A model generated the notes under the pieces. It searched no databases. It was not told the origin of the DNA and saw only the letters and a list, made by a program, of their open reading frames with translations. The position numbers and the translations under genes are program-made. A stretch of 64,000 bases of DNA from Paracoccaceae bacterium (GTDB lineage Bacteria; Pseudomonadota; Alphaproteobacteria; Rhodobacterales; Rhodobacteraceae): assembly GCA_004153385.1 (NCBI GenBank), contig SDAL01000003.1, forward strand, positions 1-64,000, written 5' to 3'. This document shows, one piece after another, positions 34,623 to 43,510 of this stretch (positions within the stretch are counted from its first letter, which is position 1; each line of letters opens with the position of its first letter).

Positions 34623-35302
34623 AACAGGTCTCCGTCGTAGCTGGGGGGCTTTTGGCTGCTGGCGCGCAGATCGCGGACGCGCACACGCTGGGCGGCCTCG
34701 ATATGGGCGCGCATGGCCGCTTCGGCGAATGCGCCGTCCCGCGCCTTGATCGCGTCGAGCACGCCGAAATGTTCCTCGACGGCCTTCTTGGCACGGTCGG
34801 GTTCGGTCAGTGTGGTCGGGCCGAGGATCATCAGCGCCTTTTGCAGTGCGTGGATGGACCGGGCGAGAAAGCGGTTCTTGGCCGCGTCCAGAAGTGCTGC
34901 ATGGAACTGACGATTCAGGGTGAACGCCTCTGGTGCATTGCCCAGCGTGGCCATCTGCTGGTTCATGTCGATCAATTCCTCGATTTCGATGTCAGATGCC
35001 GCGCGCGCCGCCAGTCGGGCAGCGGTGCCTTCAAGCACGGCACGCATCTCGTAGAGTTCCATGACCTCGGCATAATCGAGCCTGCGGATGGTGGCGCCGT
35101 GACGCGGCACATGGGTGACGATGCCGTCGGCCTCGAGCTGGCGAATGGCTTCCCGCACGGGGGTGCGGGAAACGCCGAGCCGCTCGGCCAGGTCGGTTTC
35201 GCGCAAACGGTCGCCGGGGTTCAGCCGGCCTTCGCGCAGTTCGGTCAGCAGGCGCAGATAGGCACCGTTGCCCTGCGGGGCGCTGTCGTCATCCATGGTC
35301 AT
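34619..35302 (-). CDS. GntR-family (FCD) regulator of the tcu genes
   Basis: About 227 residues from MTMDDDSA. The winged helix is RLRETDLAERLGVSRTPVRE, AIRQLEADGIVTHVPRHG; the C-terminal FCD ligand domain has YEMRAVLEGTAARLA and the metal/acid-binding FHAALLDAA and EEHFGVLDAI histidines. ATG 35302 has AAGGG upstream; ATG 35296 is possible. It is the first gene of tcuR-like/tcuA/tcuB on the minus strand and diverges from the AbrB-type permease gene. A perfect palindrome at 35319-35340 sits in front of it. In Salmonella the regulator is LysR-type, so the name tcuR is not used. Confidence 0.9.
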   Translation of the reverse strand: MTMDDDSAPQGNGAYLRLLTELREGRLNPGDRLRETDLAERLGVSRTPVREAIRQLEADGIVTHVPRHGATIRRLDYAEVMELYEMRAVLEGTAARLAARAASDIEIEELIDMNQQMATLGNAPEAFTLNRQFHAALLDAAKNRFLARSIHALQKALMILGPTTLTEPDRAKKAVEEHFGVLDAIKARDGAFAEAAMRAHIEAAQRVRVRDLRASSQKPPSYDGDLL

Positions 35303-35318
35303 CGGCCCTTGGTTAAAT

Positions 35319-35340
35319 ATTGTATCCGGGTGGATACAAT
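35319..35340. promoter_or_regulatory. GntR operator palindrome
   Basis: ATTGTATCC and its exact complement GGATACAAT flank GGGT, 17 bases before the GntR ATG and 38 bases before the permease start. TTGTATCC..GGATACAA is a typical FCD-family site. It can control both divergent transcripts. Confidence 0.75.
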
Positions 35341-35377
35341 GGTATGCACTAGGCGTCAAGGTATGTAGGAGGCCGGT

Positions 35378-36445
35378 TTGCGCAAACATTTATCTCATCC
35401 ACATGCGCGGCGCGCTTTGACCTTTGGGCTGGCGGCGATGGGCACGGCATTGTTCTGGTGGCTGGATCTGCCGCTGCCGTTCCTGTTCGGCCCCTTGGCT
35501 TTTTGTCTGGCGGGCGCTTTGGCGCATTTGCCGCTGAACGGGTTCGGGCAGGTCTCGGTGGCGGCACGTACGATCCTTGGGGTTGCCGTGGGCGCGTCGA
35601 TCACGCCGCAGGTTATCGCAGAGCTGCCACGCATGGCGTTGTCGGTGGCGATGATCCCGATCTTCATCGCATTGATTGCCCTGGTCGGAGTCCCGTTCTT
35701 TCGCAAGATCTGGGGCTTTGACGCGCCCACGGCCTATTACGCGGCCATGCCCGGCGGCCTTCAGGATATGGTGATCTTCGGTACCGAGGCGGGAGGCAAT
35801 CCACGCGCGCTGTCGCTGATCCATGCGACGCGGGTGCTGATCATCGTGACCCTCGCGCCCTTTATCCTCAGTCATTTCTACGGTGCCCCCCTGACCAATC
35901 CCATCGGCGCGCCGGTGGCCGACCTGCCTTGGTACGAGCTGTTGATCATGGTTGCCGCCGCGTGGATCGGCTGGAAAGGCGGGGAGCGGCTGGGCCTGTT
36001 CGGCGCGTCGATCCTTGGGCCGATGATCGTGACGGCGGCGCTGTCACTGGCGGGGATCGTGCATTTCCGCCCGCCCGCCGAGGCGATCCTGGCCGCGCAG
36101 TTCTTTATCGGCTGCGGCATCGGCGTGCATTTTCTGGGTGTCACATGGGGCGAGCTGACGCGTGTGGTCGCGGCGGGCGTGGCCTATGTGCTGGTGCTGG
36201 CGGTGCTGGCCGCCGGGTTTTCCGGTCTGGTGACCGCACTGGGGCTGGGCGATCCGGTGCCGGCCTTTCTGGCCTTTGCGCCCGGTGGACAGGCCGAGAT
36301 GACGGTGCTTGCTATTGTGACCGGCGCGGACCTTGGGTTCGTCATCACCCACCACCTGACGCGCATCGTGATCGTGATCGTCGGCGCGCCGGTGGTGGCG
36401 AGGCTTATCGCCCGTAGACGGAAGGCCCCAACACAGACGGGTTGA
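35378..36445 (+). CDS. AbrB-family membrane protein (putative transporter)
   Basis: 355 residues with about ten hydrophobic segments, duplicated in two halves. Family motifs are LPFLFGPLAFCLAGAL in repeat one and GASILGPMIVTAALSLAG in repeat two, with GGLQDMVIFGTEAGGNPRAL and APGGQAEMTVLAIVTGADL after each. These are hallmarks of the AbrB/'ammonia monooxygenase' transporter family, which has no settled substrate. TTG start at 35378 is supported by AGGAGG six bases upstream. It overlaps the 2-hydroxyacid dehydrogenase tail-to-tail by 41 bases. In this cluster, tricarboxylate transport is a reasonable guess. Confidence 0.85.
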   Translation: MRKHLSHPHARRALTFGLAAMGTALFWWLDLPLPFLFGPLAFCLAGALAHLPLNGFGQVSVAARTILGVAVGASITPQVIAELPRMALSVAMIPIFIALIALVGVPFFRKIWGFDAPTAYYAAMPGGLQDMVIFGTEAGGNPRALSLIHATRVLIIVTLAPFILSHFYGAPLTNPIGAPVADLPWYELLIMVAAAWIGWKGGERLGLFGASILGPMIVTAALSLAGIVHFRPPAEAILAAQFFIGCGIGVHFLGVTWGELTRVVAAGVAYVLVLAVLAAGFSGLVTALGLGDPVPAFLAFAPGGQAEMTVLAIVTGADLGFVITHHLTRIVIVIVGAPVVARLIARRRKAPTQTG

Positions 36446-37394
36446 CCATGTGGATCGGCGTGCCGGTCGCGTAGGCGTTCACCTGTGCAAAGATGTCGGC
36501 AAATTGTTTGTCGAACTCGTTCTCGGTGACGAAACCGATATGGGGCGTTGCGATCAGGCGCGGATGCGCCAGCAACGGATCGGCGGGGTCGCGCAGCGGT
36601 TCAGAGTCAAAGACGTCGATGGCTGCCATCTCGGGCCGACCCTCGTTCAGCCCTGCCAGCAGTGCGCCGGGGGCGATCAGCCCCGCGCGTGAGGTGTTCA
36701 CCAGAACCGACCTCGGGGACATTTTGGAAAGGTCTTCTGCCGAAACGATCCCGCGCGTTTCCGGCGTCAGCCGCAGATGCAGGGAGAGCACGTCGCTTTC
36801 GGCAAAGAATTCCGACCGGCTGGCGGCAACGGTTTCGCCATCGGCCAGCGCCCGGGCACGGCCCGCCTCGGACGCCCACCACACGACCTCCATCCCGAAG
36901 GCGCGGGCATAACCGGCGACGACGCGACCGATACGGCCATAGCCATACAAACCCAGCGTGCGACCGCGCAGCGTCCGGCCCACGCCCATTTGCCACCCGC
37001 CCGCTTTGGCGCTGTCCATCTGCTGCGGTAGCTGGCGCATGGCAGCAAGGATCAGTGCGAAAGTCAGCTCGGCAGCGGCGTAATTCGCGCCATCGGCGCC
37101 CTTGTTTGAACACAGCAACACGCCCGCATCGGTGCAGGCGTCCACATCCACATGCGGCCAGACCCCACGCTGCGAGATAAGCCGCAAGTTTGGCAGCCGT
37201 TTGAGCAGATCGCGGGTGACATGGGTGCGCTCCCGGAACAGCACAACGCACTCCGCATCAACCAGCCGCGCGGCCAAGGCTGCAGGATCGGGTTCATGAT
37301 CTGTCCAGACGGTAACGTCGTGATCCACCAGCAGGTCGAAACAGGGCAGTCCGCGCAGTGTGTCGAACCAGTCGTCGAGGATATGGACCTTCAT
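36405..37394 (-). CDS. D-2-hydroxyacid dehydrogenase family protein
   Basis: 329 residues. NAD-binding LGLYGYGRIGRVVAGYARAF is in the centre, and the catalytic Arg, Glu and His can be seen in VLVNTSRAGLI, AIDVFDSEPL and ATPHIGFVTENEF (His-Ile pair). It reduces a 2-keto acid to a D-2-hydroxy acid or the reverse. ATG 37394 with AAGGG upstream is preferred over the TTG at 37409. It follows the 53-residue gene on the same strand and may be in one transcript with the TctA-TctC/PrpF/UspA genes. Confidence 0.9.
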   Translation of the reverse strand: MKVHILDDWFDTLRGLPCFDLLVDHDVTVWTDHEPDPAALAARLVDAECVVLFRERTHVTRDLLKRLPNLRLISQRGVWPHVDVDACTDAGVLLCSNKGADGANYAAAELTFALILAAMRQLPQQMDSAKAGGWQMGVGRTLRGRTLGLYGYGRIGRVVAGYARAFGMEVVWWASEAGRARALADGETVAASRSEFFAESDVLSLHLRLTPETRGIVSAEDLSKMSPRSVLVNTSRAGLIAPGALLAGLNEGRPEMAAIDVFDSEPLRDPADPLLAHPRLIATPHIGFVTENEFDKQFADIFAQVNAYATGTPIHMVNPSVLGPSVYGR

Positions 37395-37405
37395 GCGGGG
37401 CCCTT

Positions 37406-37567
37406 TCAAAAGCTTCCGGAAAGCGCTTTGATCGCGCGGCAGACCCGCTCGTGCAATAGGATCAGATCCGCCTTGACCGGCGCATCCGCGGAGATGCGTT
37501 CCGACAGGTCGTTGCGCGTCTCTTCAAGATCGCGACGGGCACGGGCGAGTTTCTCGTAGTCGGTCAT
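37406..37567 (-). CDS. Small 53-residue coiled-coil protein
   Basis: Starts MTDYEKLARARRDLEETRND and ends CRAIKALSGSF. A strong GAGGAGG site five bases upstream and tight spacing (10 bases after the UspA gene, 11 before the dehydrogenase start) show a real gene in the operon. The sequence is charged and heptad-like (LARARRDLEETRNDL), so a short helical protein. No family recognised. Confidence 0.7.
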   Translation of the reverse strand: MTDYEKLARARRDLEETRNDLSERISADAPVKADLILLHERVCRAIKALSGSF

Positions 37568-37577
37568 GGTCGCCTCC

Positions 37578-38393
37578 TCAATGAGACAGCAGAACGGGGA
37601 TCGTGGTGCGCGATAGGATGTCGGAGGTCATGCCTCCGAGGAAATCTTCTCGGAATTTCGAATGCTCGTAAGCGCCGATCACCAGCAAGGACGGCGCGTG
37701 CCTGTCGCACCATGTCAGCAGGGTCTCGGCCACCGGATGGCTCTTTGGCCACTCGTGGTGGGTCGCTTCGACCCCGTGACGCGACAGGTGCAGCATCAAG
37801 TCCTCGATCGGCCAAGGGGTGCGCGGCCCGACAGATAGAACGCTGACACGCCCCGCGTCTTCAAGCAGGCGCAGACTGTCGGAGAGCGCCCGCGCGGCGG
37901 CCCGGCCCCCATCCCAAGCGAGTGCCGCGTGGCTGTGTGTGGCACCGGCATCATATCCGGCGGGCACCACGATAACCGGCCGACCCGACAACAGCGCAAT
38001 GCGGTCCGGATTCAGTGTGACGTGTTCGTCATCGGTCTCTGACCGGGCACCGACAATCAGCATGTCGTAATGGCGCGCGGCCTCGGAAAGAACGGTATCA
38101 ACACGGCCCGTGACCTCTTTAAGCTGCAAGGCATTGGCAAGACCCAAGCTCTTGCGCTCTACCTCGAAGCGAGCTTCGATCTCGCGCAGAATGCCGGTAT
38201 TGGCAGCGTCCAGCAGCGCCCGCGCCTCTTTCGGGATCCAGCGCGACCGCTTGTCGATGACTTCATGGCCGGTATGTGCCAAGATCGCGGTGACATGCGC
38301 ACCAAACCGCTGCGAGAGGGATGCCGCATAGCGCAGGGCTGACACGGATCCTTCGGACCCGTTGAAAGCCACCAGTAGGTTCATCATGGGCAT
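37578..38393 (-). CDS. Universal stress protein, tandem UspA domains
   Basis: 271 residues with two Usp-like halves. The first starts MMNLLVAFNGSEGSVSALRY and the second domain ends LLVIGAYEHSKFREDFLGG, TSDILSRTTIPVLLSH, with the ATP-binding G-2x-G-9x-G(S/T) pattern partly kept there. ATG 38393 has AAGGGA upstream and begins one base after the PrpF stop. It may modulate the operon's enzymes under starvation; partner unknown. Confidence 0.88.
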   Translation of the reverse strand: MPMMNLLVAFNGSEGSVSALRYAASLSQRFGAHVTAILAHTGHEVIDKRSRWIPKEARALLDAANTGILREIEARFEVERKSLGLANALQLKEVTGRVDTVLSEAARHYDMLIVGARSETDDEHVTLNPDRIALLSGRPVIVVPAGYDAGATHSHAALAWDGGRAAARALSDSLRLLEDAGRVSVLSVGPRTPWPIEDLMLHLSRHGVEATHHEWPKSHPVAETLLTWCDRHAPSLLVIGAYEHSKFREDFLGGMTSDILSRTTIPVLLSH

Positions 38394-38394
38394 G

Positions 38395-39483
38395 TCAGTG
38401 TCCCTTCCAAACCGCAGCAGGTACATAGATCATCCCATCGGCCAGCTTTCGTGCTGTTCGGAGTAGACCTGCAGAGTTTAACGTGAATTGGGGTTTCATT
38501 TCGAAATCAACCAGTACCTCGATCGTGCCGGAGGCATGCTCCAGAACCACATTGGCGGGGCCGGTTGTCGGGCGCTCCAGCAGCCCGTCGGCCACGGTGC
38601 CGGGGGTCAGCGCGCAAGATGCAAGGCATTGCGATCCTGTCACTGCCATCGACGGGTGCGTGGTCCAGGGCATGAAATACCGCGTTGCGATGGTGCCGCC
38701 ATCGCGCGCCGGAGCCAGAAGGCCGAATTTCGGAGTGACCGATTGCAAGACATCGCCCATGCCCATCGCGGCACCTGCTTGCTGCCGAACCGCCTCCATG
38801 CGTGCAAAGAAATCGCGGTTGTCATCCAGCTCCTGCACGGTCTCGTAGCCGCTCAGGCCGAAATCGGCGGCGCGGGCAATGACCATGGGCATGGCGACAT
38901 CCATACAGGTGACCTCGATCCCGTCGAAGGTGTCACGCAAATTGCCCGTGGGCAGGAAGGCGCCGGTCGATGATCCGACGACGCCCATAAAGTTCAGAGC
39001 GATCGGCGCCGCAGTGCCTGGCACGCCAGCAATTGACGCGTCCCCATCATAGCGCACGGCGTAACCGGGTGTCTGAACCCGAGCAAGCACCTTGGCGCCT
39101 GTGTTGACGGCGCGGATTTTTACCTCTGTTTCGTCGCCAGTGGGGGTCACCAGCCCCATCTCGATCGCTGCCGGACCCACGCCCGAAAGGATGTTGCCGC
39201 AGGTCGGTTTGAAGTCGACCAGCCGATCTTCAACCGAGACCTGTGCAAAGAAATAATCCACATCTGCCCCGTCATCGTCAGAGGGTGAGAGCATGGCAAC
39301 CTTGGTGGTCACCGCTACGCCGCCGCCGATGCCGTCGATGTTGGTCGCGTGGCCCGATCCGACGGCCGCGATCAGCACCTCGGCCAATGTCTCGCGGTCT
39401 TGGGGCAGGTCGGCGCGGTTGAAGTAGGGCCCACGTGAAGTGCCGCCGCGCATGAAGACGAACGGAATGCCTGTCTGTGTCAT
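38395..39483 (-). CDS. PrpF-family isomerase (oxalomesaconate tautomerase/aconitate isomerase-like)
   Basis: 362 residues of the PrpF/diaminopimelate-epimerase fold: IPFVFMRGGTSRGPYFNRAD at the N-terminus, VDFKPTCGNILSGVGPAAIE with the active-site Cys of the CGN motif, and WTTHPSMAVTGSQCLASCAL with the second Cys. PrpF enzymes isomerise aconitate or methylaconitate; GalD tautomerises 4-oxalomesaconate. Next to TcuAB, aconitate is the likely substrate (inference). ATG 39483 is chosen because GGAG lies eight bases upstream; the GTG at 39492 is less likely. Confidence 0.9.
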   Translation of the reverse strand: MTQTGIPFVFMRGGTSRGPYFNRADLPQDRETLAEVLIAAVGSGHATNIDGIGGGVAVTTKVAMLSPSDDDGADVDYFFAQVSVEDRLVDFKPTCGNILSGVGPAAIEMGLVTPTGDETEVKIRAVNTGAKVLARVQTPGYAVRYDGDASIAGVPGTAAPIALNFMGVVGSSTGAFLPTGNLRDTFDGIEVTCMDVAMPMVIARAADFGLSGYETVQELDDNRDFFARMEAVRQQAGAAMGMGDVLQSVTPKFGLLAPARDGGTIATRYFMPWTTHPSMAVTGSQCLASCALTPGTVADGLLERPTTGPANVVLEHASGTIEVLVDFEMKPQFTLNSAGLLRTARKLADGMIYVPAAVWKGH

Positions 39484-39501
39484 ATTATTCACTCCAAGAG
39501 A

Positions 39502-41532
39502 TCAGTTCAGTGGCCATGGCAGGTCGGTGACGCCCTGCAGCAGACCCGGCGGGAAATCACGGTTCAGCGCACCGGCCATGACGCACATCAGTGCGATGCC
39601 AGCAGCCGTGAGGATCAGCGTCTTGAGCCACGGGGTTTGCGCGCGGATCCGAAGGAAGGACACGAGGAACCCCAGAAGCGCCAGAATGAAGCCCAGGAAA
39701 TAGGTCGCCACGATCAGGCCCAGGAACCACGCGAGCGTGCCCCACAGGCCGTAGGGCGCATCCGCATCCTCTCCGGCCAGTTCCTTGTCGGCAAAAACAG
39801 CATCGGTCTCGGGGCGCAGGATCATCTGCACCAGCAAGATCAGGAGCGCCGCCAAGGTGATGCCCCCAATGACAAGTGGCACGATCTTGTCGGTCATGTT
39901 GTAGTCGGGGATCATGTTCGCGTTGATCAGCGCGGCCACCACATAGGCCATGATGAGCAGCAAGAATACCATCGGCGCGCGCTTGGAGCCGGATTTCACA
40001 TCGCCCTCCGCCATGATGGATTTAGCCTGACGCAGGCCGAGCACAACCGAGACAACGGTGATGACCAGCAGCACGATCACGATGGGCGAAAAGATGTAGT
40101 CCATGCCTGCTTCGAAGGAGTTGCGGAACCGGAAGGACGCGATCTGGAACGCCTGGTTCGAGAACTTCTCGACCGGGTTGGACAGCACGAAACCGATCAG
40201 GAAGGCCGGGCGCGACCAGTCGAAGCGGCGCAGGAAGATGCCGATCAGGCCGATTGCGAACAGCGCAAGGATGTCTTCGAAGTTCTGGCCCGACTGGAAT
40301 GCCGCGAAAGAGATCAGCATGAACAGGAACGGCGCGAGATAGGTGAAGCGGATGGTGGTAAGCTTCGCGATGCCGCCCGAGGCTGCGATGCACAGTAGCG
40401 TGCCCACCACGTTGGCCAACGCCAGCAGCCAGACGATGGAATAGGTGATGTCGAGGTTGTCGCGCAGCATGGACGGGCCGACTTCGATGTCGCCCGATCC
40501 GAGCAGTGCGATGGCACCGATAAAGATCGCCATGGAACCGGAGCCTGGAATGCCGAACAGAAGCGTTGGCACCAGCCCGCCGCCTTCCTTGGCATTGTTC
40601 GAGCTTTCCGGCCCGATCACGCCGCGGATCTCACCCTTGCCGAACTGGCTCTTGTCCTTGGTGGTCTGGACGGCGTGACCATAGGCAATCCAGTCAACAA
40701 CCGAGCCACCAAGGCCCGGGATGACGCCGACAACAACGCCGATCAGCGAACAGCGAACCGAGAGCCACTTGTTGGCGACCCAGTCCTTCACGCCCGCGCC
40801 CCAGCCCGCGCCCAACTTGGCGTCTTTGGCGATGGAGCGGTCTTGGCGCAGCAGGGAGACGATTTCCGGTATGGCAAAGATGCCGAGGCCGACAATCACC
40901 AGTTTCAGCCCGTCCGTCAGATACGGAATGTCATAGGTGGCCATGCGCAGCGAGCCGCCCGCGTCTGCCTCGCCGATGGTGCCGATCAACATACCAAGGC
41001 CCGCCGCCGCCAGCCCCTTGAGCGCGACGCGCCCCGCCAGAACCGCCACCATGGACAGGCCGAGGATCGAGATCATCAGCATTTCCGGCAAACCAAATGC
41101 CAGCACCAGTGGCCGCGCCACGATGATAAACAACGTCAGAAATGCTGCGCCGACCAATCCGCCGAATAGAGACGAGGTAAAGGCGGCCGAAAGTGCCCGT
41201 GCCGCCTGTCCCTTTTTGGCCAGCGGAAAGCCGTCAAGCACCGTGGCCTGTGACGCCGAGCTGCCGGGAATGCCCATCAACACGGATGCGAAGGTGTCCG
41301 AGGTTGGCACAACAGCCACCATGCCGACCATCAGTGCAAGGCCCAGAACAGGGTCCATGCCGAACATGAAAGGCAAAAGCAGCGAAAGCCCGGCGATACC
41401 GCCAAGGCCCGGGAACACACCCACGGCCAGTCCCATCACCACGCCGAGAACGAGGTATCCCAGGACTTCAGGTTGTAAAATGAGGGCCCATGCCTGGCCA
41501 AGCGCAGGCAGGGCGGTCGCGAAAACATCCAT
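39502..41532 (-). CDS. Tripartite tricarboxylate transporter, fused TctA-TctB
   Basis: 676 residues. Residues 1-500 are a TctA large permease: GVFPGLGGIAGLSLLLPF, GIPGSSASQATVLDG, VGVIPGLGGSVVDW and EGGGLVPTLLFGIPGSGSMA (the latter two are the repeat motif). After a hydrophilic bridge (AKSIMAEGDVKSGSKRAPM) the C-terminal about 170 residues form four more membrane segments like the small TctB subunit (VPLVIGGITLAALLILLVQM; TYFLGFILALLGFLVSFLRI). No separate tctB gene is present, so the fusion probably supplies both subunits. It follows TctC with an 80-base gap. Confidence 0.88.
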   Translation of the reverse strand: MDVFATALPALGQAWALILQPEVLGYLVLGVVMGLAVGVFPGLGGIAGLSLLLPFMFGMDPVLGLALMVGMVAVVPTSDTFASVLMGIPGSSASQATVLDGFPLAKKGQAARALSAAFTSSLFGGLVGAAFLTLFIIVARPLVLAFGLPEMLMISILGLSMVAVLAGRVALKGLAAAGLGMLIGTIGEADAGGSLRMATYDIPYLTDGLKLVIVGLGIFAIPEIVSLLRQDRSIAKDAKLGAGWGAGVKDWVANKWLSVRCSLIGVVVGVIPGLGGSVVDWIAYGHAVQTTKDKSQFGKGEIRGVIGPESSNNAKEGGGLVPTLLFGIPGSGSMAIFIGAIALLGSGDIEVGPSMLRDNLDITYSIVWLLALANVVGTLLCIAASGGIAKLTTIRFTYLAPFLFMLISFAAFQSGQNFEDILALFAIGLIGIFLRRFDWSRPAFLIGFVLSNPVEKFSNQAFQIASFRFRNSFEAGMDYIFSPIVIVLLVITVVSVVLGLRQAKSIMAEGDVKSGSKRAPMVFLLLIMAYVVAALINANMIPDYNMTDKIVPLVIGGITLAALLILLVQMILRPETDAVFADKELAGEDADAPYGLWGTLAWFLGLIVATYFLGFILALLGFLVSFLRIRAQTPWLKTLILTAAGIALMCVMAGALNRDFPPGLLQGVTDLPWPLN

Positions 41533-41614
41533 CGCACCGGCTTTCGATTTTGAAGTTTTGAAAAAGGAACGGAAACGCCCCCCGCCAGTCAGACGGGGGG
41601 GTACGGGGCGCCGC

Positions 41615-42691
41615 TTATTTCAGCGAAACGCCGTAGGAGTCTTGCAGCCAGTTTTTTACGAAAGCTTTCGCTTCTGGCGAAACGCTGGTGCCGGCTTCGG
41701 TGGCCTTCTTGGCGTTCTCGCCGACGAATACCTCGTATTTTCCAACGCGCTTGGTGGCGATTTCCGGGAAGTCCGGACGGTTGCGCACCGCGTCAAACGC
41801 GTCGGAGTAGGCCTTTGCCACGTCATCGGGGGTGCCTGCGGGCAGGAAGGCGATCTTTTGCACCGGGAAACCGGCGACGAAGAAGCCTTTCCATGCATCC
41901 CACGCTTCACCCGAGGTCTCGCAACCATCAGTGGCCTCGCAGACTTCCTTGAAGGTCGGAATGTCCGGGAAGGTCGGGTCACGCACGATGTTGCCCGCGT
42001 CGTCCAGAGCGCCCCAAGTCATCATCGGCACGGCCTTGCCCTGCGCGACCAGATCGGCGGAGGCGCCGAGATAGGCCGACGAGGTCTGGTAGTCGATGGT
42101 GGCCTCGCCGCGTTCAAACATCAGGCGGCCGTCGCCGCGCCCCTTGATACCAAAGACCGGCTCGACGTTCATGCCCAGCATTTCCCACGCCAGCAGCGGC
42201 ACAAGGTCAAGGCGCGTCGCGCCCTGCGAGCCATAGATGAACGCAGTGTCTTTCAGGGCATTTGCGGAGCCGTCGAATTTTTCGCCGTCTTTGGGGTTAA
42301 GGTACGCGACACCGCCGGTGCCGGAGGCCATGACCGGCACCCAGTCGGAATATTCGTAACGCACGCGCGGGTCATCCAGCAGATAGGGGAACTGGGTGGA
42401 CCCGGACGTGCCGAAAATCAGCGTGCCGTCGTCATATTCCTGTTCCTGAAACCAGTTCGCTCCTTTGGTGGAGCCTGCGCCCGGCATGAATTTTACCACG
42501 ACGGTGGGGCTGCCCGGCAGCTCTTCGGCTAGAAGCGGTGCAAAGAAGTTGGCCCATTTGGCCGAGCCCCCGGTTTCCGAGAACGGAATTACCCATTCGA
42601 TCGTCTTGCCGGAAAAATCGACTTCAGCGAGCGCCGGGGATGCCAGAAAAGCGGCTGCTGCAACCGAGGCTGCGAGTGTCTTGATGGTCAT
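41615..42691 (-). CDS. TctC-type periplasmic tricarboxylate-binding protein
   Basis: 358 residues from MTIKTLAASVAAAAFLASPA, a Sec signal peptide ending near ALAEVDF. The mature part has IEWVIPFSETGGSAKWANFF and FMPGAGSTKGANWF, the family's ligand-binding loops, and PAGTPDDVAKAYSDAFDAV near the C-terminus. ATG 42691 has GGGAGG six bases upstream; the long upstream frame to 43417 is a shadow of the response-regulator gene. Likely ligands are citrate, aconitate or tricarballylate. It is divergent from tctDE. Confidence 0.92.
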   Translation of the reverse strand: MTIKTLAASVAAAAFLASPALAEVDFSGKTIEWVIPFSETGGSAKWANFFAPLLAEELPGSPTVVVKFMPGAGSTKGANWFQEQEYDDGTLIFGTSGSTQFPYLLDDPRVRYEYSDWVPVMASGTGGVAYLNPKDGEKFDGSANALKDTAFIYGSQGATRLDLVPLLAWEMLGMNVEPVFGIKGRGDGRLMFERGEATIDYQTSSAYLGASADLVAQGKAVPMMTWGALDDAGNIVRDPTFPDIPTFKEVCEATDGCETSGEAWDAWKGFFVAGFPVQKIAFLPAGTPDDVAKAYSDAFDAVRNRPDFPEIATKRVGKYEVFVGENAKKATEAGTSVSPEAKAFVKNWLQDSYGVSLK

Positions 42692-42838
42692 TGGTTTCCT
42701 CCCGTAAACCTGTCGCGCCGGGACAAAGGCCCGACGGTTCATTTTCCTCATATTCAGGGTATGATTCCCTCCTCCAACACCGGTATCATGCCGACTAAAC
42801 CTTGCGCGAAACTTGCGCATCATGACAAAGATGTAGGC

Positions 42839-43510
42839 ATGCGTATTGCGGTGATCGAAGATAACGAAGCATTGGCGCAGGGAATCGCCTTTCGGTTGCG
42901 CGGCAGGGGGCATGCGGTGGACCTGCTGCACGATGGACGCGAGGCGGACGCGTTCCTGTCTCGCGAAGGTGCGGATCTGGTGGTGCTGGACCTGAACCTG
43001 CCGGGCATGGACGGGATAGATCTGCTGCGCGCATTGAGGCGGCGTGGCGATGGTACGCCGGTGATCTTGCTGACCGCGCGCTCTGAGACGGCAGAGCGCG
43101 TCGCCGGTCTGGATGCCGGAGCGGACGACTACCTGACGAAACCCTTCGAGATGGATGAACTGGAAGCACGGCTGCGCGCCATGGCCAGACGCAAGAACCT
43201 CGAATTCGCGTCGCGCGATACGCTGGGGCCGCTGGTTTTCGACCGGACGGCGCGCCAGGTGCTGAAGGACGATCAGCCGCTCGACATTCCGCGCCGGGAG
43301 ATATCGACGCTGGAGTGCCTGTTCGAACGGCGGCGGCGGATCGTGTCGAAGTCGGAGCTGATCACCCATGTCTACGGCACCGGCTCCGACGCTGAAGACA
43401 GCGCCATCGAGCCGCATGTCTCGCGCCTGCGCAAGCGGCTCGAACCCTATGGCATCAGGATCAAGACCGCGCGTGGTCTGGGCTACATGCTGGAGATTGA
43501 CACTCCATGA
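42839..43510 (+). CDS. tctD: OmpR-family response regulator (TctD-like)
   Basis: 223 residues. The receiver domain has IEDN at the N-terminus, phospho-acceptor Asp51 (LVVLDLNLPGMDGID) and Lys in DYLTKPFEMDELEAR. The winged-helix output domain ends HVSRLRKRLEPYGIRIKTARGLGYMLE. It should activate the divergent tctC-tctAB genes on a tricarboxylate signal. ATG 42839 begins the conserved domain. ATGA overlap with the kinase gene. Confidence 0.9.
   Translation: MRIAVIEDNEALAQGIAFRLRGRGHAVDLLHDGREADAFLSREGADLVVLDLNLPGMDGIDLLRALRRRGDGTPVILLTARSETAERVAGLDAGADDYLTKPFEMDELEARLRAMARRKNLEFASRDTLGPLVFDRTARQVLKDDQPLDIPRREISTLECLFERRRRIVSKSELITHVYGTGSDAEDSAIEPHVSRLRKRLEPYGIRIKTARGLGYMLEIDTP

Noticed and set aside
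42692-43417. N-terminal extension of the TctC frame
   Set aside because: It lies antisense to tctD, and the signal peptide with ribosome site at 42691 marks the true start.
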